A stretch of 35,914 bases of DNA from a virus: positions 1-35,914 of the IMG/VR virus record IMGVR_UViG_3300036790_000113, one strand, 5' to 3'. The notes under the pieces were generated by a model that did not search any database, had not been told where the DNA came from, and saw only the letters and a program-made list of their open reading frames with translations. Numbering within the stretch: position 1 is the stretch's first letter; every line of letters begins with the position of its first letter. Of the stretch, positions 31,608-35,914 are shown in pieces. Both the position numbers and the translations under genes were made by a program.

Positions 31608-31638
31608 ACTGGGGTTAAGCCTAAGCCTAAGCCCCAGT
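31608..31638 (-). other. Hairpin with TAAGCC tandem repeat between head genes
   Basis: ACTGGGG (31608-31614) pairs with CCCCAGT (31632-31638); the loop holds three TAAGCC-type 6-base units. It lies about 20 bases after the stop of the 31658-32284 gene on the - strand. No U-run follows, so it may stabilise or process mRNA. Confidence 0.5.
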
Positions 31639-31657
31639 GCTTATTGAACCGTTCGTA

Positions 31658-32284
31658 CTACCAGTACAGATCGCCGAAGACGTAGAAGTCGGCAGTCGCA
31701 GCAGCCCCTTCTGCAGTGCTCAGATTCAGGTAGAACTGTACCTGATCCGTCCACACGGTATTGGCAGGAGTCGGTGGCCCTCCAGATGCAACAAGGGTAA
31801 GATCCAACGACTCAGTGGAGGCTACAGTCAGACCGGTATACGCCTGTGCAGCTGCAACCAGAGCCGTTCCACCTTGAGCACTTGCAGAGTAAATGCCCCC
31901 GACAGCTGTTGCCAATGTATGGCTGGCATTGGTCGCAGTGATCTTCGTGATCCGAACGCCAACGCCCGTCGGGACATTGAGGATAATAGGCTGATCATCA
32001 GCTGCTGAGCTGCTGCCTGCCAGATTCATGTTTGCCCCGAGGAGTCGGCCAATCCAGGGAGCTACGTATGGGATACAGCCTGCGTTGAGCAGATCAGCCG
32101 AGTCGCCCAGAGTGATCGGCTGAGGGCTGATCTTGCCATTGACGTCACTTGTGTACGTGTTGCCGCTCTTGGCCTCGAACGTCATCTGCGGAATGGGCGA
32201 GACGAAGTAGAGCCGGCTCAGGATTGCCTGAGTCGCGGGATAGGGCTGAGTCGGGTAGGTCGGGCTCGGGAAGGTGATGGGCAT
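31658..32284 (-). CDS. Probable head structural protein, function unknown
   Basis: The 208-residue protein has a Pro-rich start (MPITFPSPTYPTQPYP), an NAGCIPYVAPWIGRLLG segment and a beta-rich second half (VRITKITATNASHTLA, GGIYSASAQGGTALV, VQFYLNLSTAEG). This pattern fits a capsid decoration or accessory protein. A good ribosome site (AAGGAAAG, 9 bases) precedes the ATG. Position upstream of the protease, next to a 79-residue small beta protein, supports a head role. No family recognised. Confidence 0.6.
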   Translation of the reverse strand: MPITFPSPTYPTQPYPATQAILSRLYFVSPIPQMTFEAKSGNTYTSDVNGKISPQPITLGDSADLLNAGCIPYVAPWIGRLLGANMNLAGSSSAADDQPIILNVPTGVGVRITKITATNASHTLATAVGGIYSASAQGGTALVAAAQAYTGLTVASTESLDLTLVASGGPPTPANTVWTDQVQFYLNLSTAEGAAATADFYVFGDLYW

Positions 32285-32318
32285 AGAGGCTATCTTTCCT
32301 TGCTTGGTGTTGTTGTTG

Positions 32319-32558
32319 TCAGTTGGCGATCAGCGTGACAGTTGCTGTAGTTCCTGTAGCCCAGATCTGCTTGGCCTTGATAGGTAGCCAGCCTACAGGT
32401 ACGCTCGTAAGCACGTTCTGGGCACCGCTCTCATCGGTGATATTCAGAGCGCCTGTGACACTCACGTAGATTCCATGAGTTACCCAGGGAGTACGTACGG
32501 TATCACTGGTTGTCCAAGTCTGGATATGCTTGAAAGCTGCAGGCGGATCGTAGGCCAT
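32319..32558 (-). CDS. Small beta-rich head protein, decoration candidate
   Basis: The 79-residue protein (TWTTSDTVRTPWVTHGIYVS, ALNITDESGAQNVLTSVPVG, LPIKAKQIWATGTTATV) has the strand pattern and the VPxGWLPIKAKxIWATGTTA ending seen in many short phage head proteins of unknown role. GAGAGGT lies 8 bases before the ATG. Likely a capsid surface or stabilising protein; I know no tested function. Confidence 0.6.
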   Translation of the reverse strand: MAYDPPAAFKHIQTWTTSDTVRTPWVTHGIYVSVTGALNITDESGAQNVLTSVPVGWLPIKAKQIWATGTTATVTLIAN

Positions 32559-32585
32559 ATTCTGTTACCTCTCGCGGTTGCTACG

Positions 32586-32924
32586 TTAGCCTACGAACTG
32601 CGGAATGGGAATCACAACGGATCGGTTGATCAGGTCTCCGCTGGCGAGCTGAAGCGGAAACTTGACAATGTAGCCGATCCCTCGAACTCCGCCACTTCCT
32701 TTCCACCCGAACTTAAGACCTGCGGCAAGGATGCTGATGTTAGAAATCACCAGGTCATTTGGGCCTATTGACTTGTTATCCGTCCGGCTTACTAGAGGGG
32801 TACCTACGGAGGAGATAGTAGTCTGGCGATTGGCCATCTCATCTGTACAGTCCTCTCCATAGGTATCGTTGTCCTGCCAGTCAGCTCCGGAAAACGTCGG
32901 GAGGTTTGCAAGAGTTGCTGACAT
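32586..32924 (-). CDS. Structural-region protein, function unknown
   Basis: A 112-residue protein whose second half (DLVISNISILAAGLKFGWKG, IGYIVKFPLQLASGDLINRS) is beta-rich. The ATG overlaps the stop of the large fibre gene by one base (TGATG), so it is coupled to it. It might bind that fibre or the head surface. No family recognised. Confidence 0.55.
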   Translation of the reverse strand: MSATLANLPTFSGADWQDNDTYGEDCTDEMANRQTTISSVGTPLVSRTDNKSIGPNDLVISNISILAAGLKFGWKGSGGVRGIGYIVKFPLQLASGDLINRSVVIPIPQFVG

Positions 32925-35611
32925 CAGTTCAGGTATCCTGGGCTAGAATCACTCTGATCGGTGACTTCACGAGTACTTGTTCCTAACGTAACCTGCCGAG
33001 TACTAGTATGCATAGCTACCCAGCGTCGCACGAAGATGATGCCTCTGGAGTAGTTGAAGGTATCCGTGGGGGCCAGAACCTCCAAGAGGGCACAGATGAA
33101 ACTACCTGTTACAGCTACGGTATCAAGAGGAGTTGCTACCTCTCTGAGCTGAGCAAGTAGAGAGGCGAAAGCTGCATACAGGTCAACTGCCTTAGACTGC
33201 TCTCCCATGGAGGCTGCAGCACCTCCTGAGATAGTGTCCGTAACGGTTGTCTGCTCCTTGAGAGCTGACACAAAGGCTGCCTGAGAAGACACGAAGTCTG
33301 CAGGTACTACCGCCTCAGCCAGACTAGCTAGCAAGGCTGCCACAGGCGAAAGGTGATCAGAGGCAGTAATGATCTCAGCAAGGGATGCAGACATCAGGCT
33401 GATAGCCGAGATAGCATCCTGCGAAGTTACAGCCTCTTGAAGCTGAGCACTCACAGTAGCAAGAGAAGACAGCAGATCTGTAGCGGCAACCGCCTCTGCC
33501 AAGGCTACTGTGAACGAGCCACCCCCGCCCATACTGGCTGTAAGACTATCTATAGCCTGAGCTAGCTCTGCAACGGCTGCAGACATCTGAGCGCTTTGGC
33601 TCAGTATATCTAGAGAGGCAACGCTCTCCTGGACAGACGCCGCTGCACGCATAGTAGCAGAGATAGCATCAGCTACTGTCTGCTGCTCACTTAGGATGGC
33701 GAAGTATACCCCGCCCGCATTGTAGGACAAGCTGTCTAGAGCTTGAGCCAGTTCTGCTATTGAAGCTTGGAAGGTAGCAAGCCTAGACAGGGTATCTGAT
33801 GCAGCAGCCTGCTCTAGAAGAGAAGCAAGCATAACTGTGGCTGGGGAGAGTCTGTCAAGGACTCCTAAGGCCTCTGAAAGTGCTCCTGACATATGAGCTG
33901 CAGAGCTCAGTAGGTCAGCTACTAAGGTTTTCTCCAGCAGCTGCGCCGACATCAGCGCAGCAGAGCTAGCAACATCTATGGCTACTACACGCTCAGCAAG
34001 AGATGTAGCAGCAGTCATGGCCTGGGAAAGACTGTCGACAGGGTTAGAAGATATCCAACCGCTGATTATGATGCCGCCCCCGGTTGATGCTCCAGCAGCA
34101 CCGCCGGCGGTAGTCCCCTGTCCTCCCCCTCCTCCTGAGGCTCCAAAGCCTCCAGCTGTACCACCAGACTGTGAAGTAGCAGTACTCTTTCCCGAGCCGC
34201 CTCCTCCCGATCCTGCTCCTGATAGGGCAGAGCTTCCGGCACCTCCACCATTGCCTCCGACACCGCCACCTGCGCCACCTCCGCCACCACCAGCTGTGCC
34301 TGGATTGGACGTGGTATTCACCCCAACTCCTAGACCGCCACCTACACCGGCAGCATTATTACCTCCATTCCCTCCCAGGTTTGCCGATCCATTAGCACCT
34401 GACTGCCCTCCATCGGCACCTCCACCACCACCACCACCACCACTAACAGCGCCACCATCTGTACCGCCAGTAGCTCCCAATCCTAGAGGCCCTGGAGCTC
34501 CTGCACCACCAGCTCCTCCTGCTACAATCGACGCCCCACTAGTACCTGCAGTCCCAGGCAGTACCAGGTCACCTGTTCCCACTGCTGCTGCAGTACCACC
34601 AGTAATTCCGCTTGCACTCCCTCCGGCATTAGCTACTAACAGGGAGCCTAGAGAGGTCGCTACGCCAGACCCCGGCCCTCCAATCGTCGCAGTATAGGTA
34701 GTTCCAGGAACTGGAGCTGTAGTTACTAGACGCGACCAGCCCCCTGAAGATCCAACACCACCTGAGGCTGTTGTTGTGCCAGCAGCACTATTACCTCCCG
34801 GTCCCCAAGCGTCTATGCTCTGCATCACGAAGTTTAGCGGACAAAGCCAGGAAGCTGATTGCGAGATAGTCAGACTGTAAGGTGTAAGTGTCTCCTTAAC
34901 CGATGATAGAGCATTGCTGGAATAAAGGTCAGATATAAAGGGAGAGTCGACCATGCTGACGCGAGGAGAGAATAGCAGACCGAGCGCATCCTTCGGGGCA
35001 ATTAGCTCAGAGACTGTAGCTGTGTAGTTGCCCGATGTTGCTGCAACAATAGCATCGACAATGAGCCCATTGTAACTCGATCCACTACTACCGACGCTGA
35101 TGCTACTCTGCGGCGAAGAGACGGTCTCATAGCTACCACAGCTGAAGTTCGTGTTCAAGATCAGAGTGAAGCCGGTGCAACCATCTGGATTGGCGCCGTC
35201 TCGCGCTAGGCCGAATATTAAGTCATTAGCATTCGTCGTGCTTATTGTTACATTAGCCCCCGTCGATGTTGCCGGCAATGAGACATTGCTATCAAATGGC
35301 GTTGTTGTGTTCGCGCCAGACACAGCAAAAGCAAAGCATTCTGTATAACTACCACTTGATGTAACGGTAATGATATCATTGGTTAGGATCGACGGCGCAA
35401 TCGCCCAGTATTCTTGGATGGCGAGTACGCCGCCTCCGAGTTGGCTCCCTCGCAATGTCCAAGAGAGCCCAGCAGTATCAGAGATCGTCAGAATGGCGCC
35501 ATTATTTATGGTCGCACAAAAGATAATTACATCTCCCGCATGCGTCGTGCTCAGCGTGCAGGAAAGCCCAGGCGAGCCGGAGGCAGCAAAACCATCAAGA
35601 GCGGCAGCCAT
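32924..35611 (-). CDS. Glycine-rich fibre protein with helical E-x5-D repeats
   Basis: This 895-residue protein seems built of three parts. Residues 1-265 are beta-sandwich-like (TTHAGDVIIFCATI, LTISDTAGLSWTL). Residues 265-515 are a glycine-rich domain entered by WGPGGNSAAG, with runs such as GGGGGGGGADGGQSG, like the polyglycine helices of phage adhesins. Residues 540-875 hold about 16 helical repeats, each with Glu and Asp six residues apart (for example AEAVAATDLL, QEAVTSQDAI). The end has TSTRQVTLGTSTREVT. It probably is a head or tail fibre. It starts four bases after a mini-ORF stop and has no visible ribosome site. Location upstream of the protease is unusual for a tail fibre and may favour a head fibre. 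Confidence 0.7.
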   Translation of the reverse strand: MAAALDGFAASGSPGLSCTLSTTHAGDVIIFCATINNGAILTISDTAGLSWTLRGSQLGGGVLAIQEYWAIAPSILTNDIITVTSSGSYTECFAFAVSGANTTTPFDSNVSLPATSTGANVTISTTNANDLIFGLARDGANPDGCTGFTLILNTNFSCGSYETVSSPQSSISVGSSGSSYNGLIVDAIVAATSGNYTATVSELIAPKDALGLLFSPRVSMVDSPFISDLYSSNALSSVKETLTPYSLTISQSASWLCPLNFVMQSIDAWGPGGNSAAGTTTASGGVGSSGGWSRLVTTAPVPGTTYTATIGGPGSGVATSLGSLLVANAGGSASGITGGTAAAVGTGDLVLPGTAGTSGASIVAGGAGGAGAPGPLGLGATGGTDGGAVSGGGGGGGGADGGQSGANGSANLGGNGGNNAAGVGGGLGVGVNTTSNPGTAGGGGGGAGGGVGGNGGGAGSSALSGAGSGGGGSGKSTATSQSGGTAGGFGASGGGGGQGTTAGGAAGASTGGGIIISGWISSNPVDSLSQAMTAATSLAERVVAIDVASSAALMSAQLLEKTLVADLLSSAAHMSGALSEALGVLDRLSPATVMLASLLEQAAASDTLSRLATFQASIAELAQALDSLSYNAGGVYFAILSEQQTVADAISATMRAAASVQESVASLDILSQSAQMSAAVAELAQAIDSLTASMGGGGSFTVALAEAVAATDLLSSLATVSAQLQEAVTSQDAISAISLMSASLAEIITASDHLSPVAALLASLAEAVVPADFVSSQAAFVSALKEQTTVTDTISGGAAASMGEQSKAVDLYAAFASLLAQLREVATPLDTVAVTGSFICALLEVLAPTDTFNYSRGIIFVRRWVAMHTSTRQVTLGTSTREVTDQSDSSPGYLN
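32990..33985 (-). repeat. Region coding about 16 divergent E-x5-D helical repeats
   Basis: Within the fibre gene, units of roughly 18-25 codons repeat a pattern: hydrophobic residue, Glu, five residues, Asp, two hydrophobics, Ser or Ala rich spacer. DNA identity between copies is partial, so the array is old or diversifying. Five copies of the same motif end the protein at 15065-16240. Confidence 0.7.
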
Positions 35612-35614
35612 TTG

Positions 35615-35692
35615 TCAGGACGCCACGGCTAACCACGCCGACGGCGTGGTAGCCGTGTTTGGAAACTTCGCCGTTCTCCATTTATTGGTCAT
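35615..35692 (-). CDS. Mini-ORF (25 residues) just before the fibre gene
   Basis: The ORF (MTNKWRTAKFPN to WLAVAS) starts eight bases after the stop of the upstream gene and ends three bases before the fibre ATG. It contains the strong hairpin at 35624-35657. Since the fibre gene has no evident ribosome site, reading this ORF may open the hairpin and deliver ribosomes to the fibre start. It may be a leader peptide rather than a functional protein. Confidence 0.4.
   Translation of the reverse strand: MTNKWRTAKFPNTATTPSAWLAVAS
35624..35657 (-). promoter_or_regulatory. Strong hairpin just upstream of the fibre start
   Basis: CACGGCTA...CCACGCCG (35624-35640) is complementary to CGGCGTGG...TAGCCGTG (35642-35657) with one bulged base, about 14-16 pairs with a tight loop. 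On the - strand transcript it ends 12 bases before the fibre ATG, where it could control access of ribosomes. Confidence 0.6.
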
Positions 35693-35700
35693 GGCTGTCA

Positions 35701-35913
35701 TTACAGACTCAGTGTGTAGCCCACGTTCAGTGTGTTGCCGCTGATCACAGGCTGTGCAGCAGTCAGCGTGCCAGCACTCAGCAACGACCCTGAGGTATTG
35801 GCTACCGTCGCACTCGCAGACGGGCCGAACACGACACCGGCGCCCTGTACCGTTCCCGAGTTGGTGAACACAAAGCTAGCATTGGCCGACGTTGTAATTG
35901 AGCCACCCGATGC
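35701..35913 (-). CDS. C-terminal end of a beta-rich structural protein (cut by window end)
   Basis: The frame is open from the right edge to TAA at 35701-35703, giving 70 residues rich in Ser, Thr, Gly and Val (FVFTNSGTVQGAGVVFG, ATVANTSGSLLSAGTL, GNTLNVGYTLSL). The pattern is that of a beta-sandwich or beta-helix in a fibre or head surface protein. The rest of the gene lies beyond the window. Confidence 0.6.
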   Translation of the reverse strand, partial: ASGGSITTSANASFVFTNSGTVQGAGVVFGPSASATVANTSGSLLSAGTLTAAQPVISGNTLNVGYTLSL

Positions 35914-35914
35914 T

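Noticed and set aside
32990-33985. CRISPR-like periodic repeats
   Set aside because: The period is at protein level with diverged DNA and no constant repeat or unique spacers; it is a coding repeat.
33978-34697. A 239-codon Pro-rich open frame on the + strand
   Set aside because: It is the antisense of the glycine-rich fibre domain (Gly codons read backwards as Pro/Ala); no ribosome site or independent context.
1-35914. tRNA genes, integrase, attachment sites or insertion sequences
   Set aside because: I looked for cloverleaf-like segments, recombinase motifs and flanking direct repeats and could support none.

Overview
This window looks like part of the genome of a tailed double-stranded DNA phage, most likely a siphovirus of a proteobacterium. 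Almost every base is coding, genes overlap by 1 to 4 bases, and two large opposing gene blocks meet at about 13.5 kb. Long tape-measure and tail-tube genes point to a non-contractile tail. The tail-tip order DUF2460, DUF2163, NlpC/P60 peptidase, tail hub is the one seen in gene transfer agents and related phages of alpha- and betaproteobacteria. The gene content reminds me of Nazgul-like phages of Burkholderia and Xylella, but that is from memory. Terminase and portal genes are not in the window, and both ends cut through genes.

The left block (1-13.46 kb, + strand) holds replication, recombination and DNA modification. It starts with the end of an SNF2-type helicase. A sigma70-like promoter follows at 879-908, then a RecB/Cas4-like exonuclease, a Sak4-like ATPase and a DUF669 protein. 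Next comes a complete 7-deazaguanine pathway: QueC, QueD, QueE and FolE (GTP cyclohydrolase I), followed by a DpdA-like transglycosylase that would place the base in DNA. A Flp-type pilin gene sits between queC and queD. The leader of queC can fold into two adjacent hairpins with complementary loops. The block also has a MazG pyrophosphohydrolase, an HNH endonuclease gene broken by a 5-bp repeat, a uracil-DNA-glycosylase/DNA polymerase I fusion, and a deoxyribosyltransferase-like/MazG fusion whose C-terminus copies the tip of bacterial SSB.

A terminator-like hairpin (13472-13496) separates the two blocks.

The right block (13.5-35.9 kb, - strand, read right to left) is structural. It begins with a fibre-like partial gene and a glycine-rich fibre. 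Then come small head proteins, a prohead protease, the major capsid protein, connector genes with an endolysin among them, the tail tube, a tail assembly chaperone with a probable -1 frameshift product, the tape measure, the tail-tip module, and last small membrane proteins and a lipoprotein that may form a lysis cassette. Hairpins without a U-tract follow the capsid and tail-tube genes.

Together the genes suggest a phage that makes preQ0 from GTP, exchanges it for guanine in its DNA to resist restriction, and replicates with its own polymerase and recombination set. The observations most worth checking are the structured queC leader, the phage-borne pilin, the SSB-like tail on a nucleotide enzyme, and the helical repeat shared by two tail proteins.
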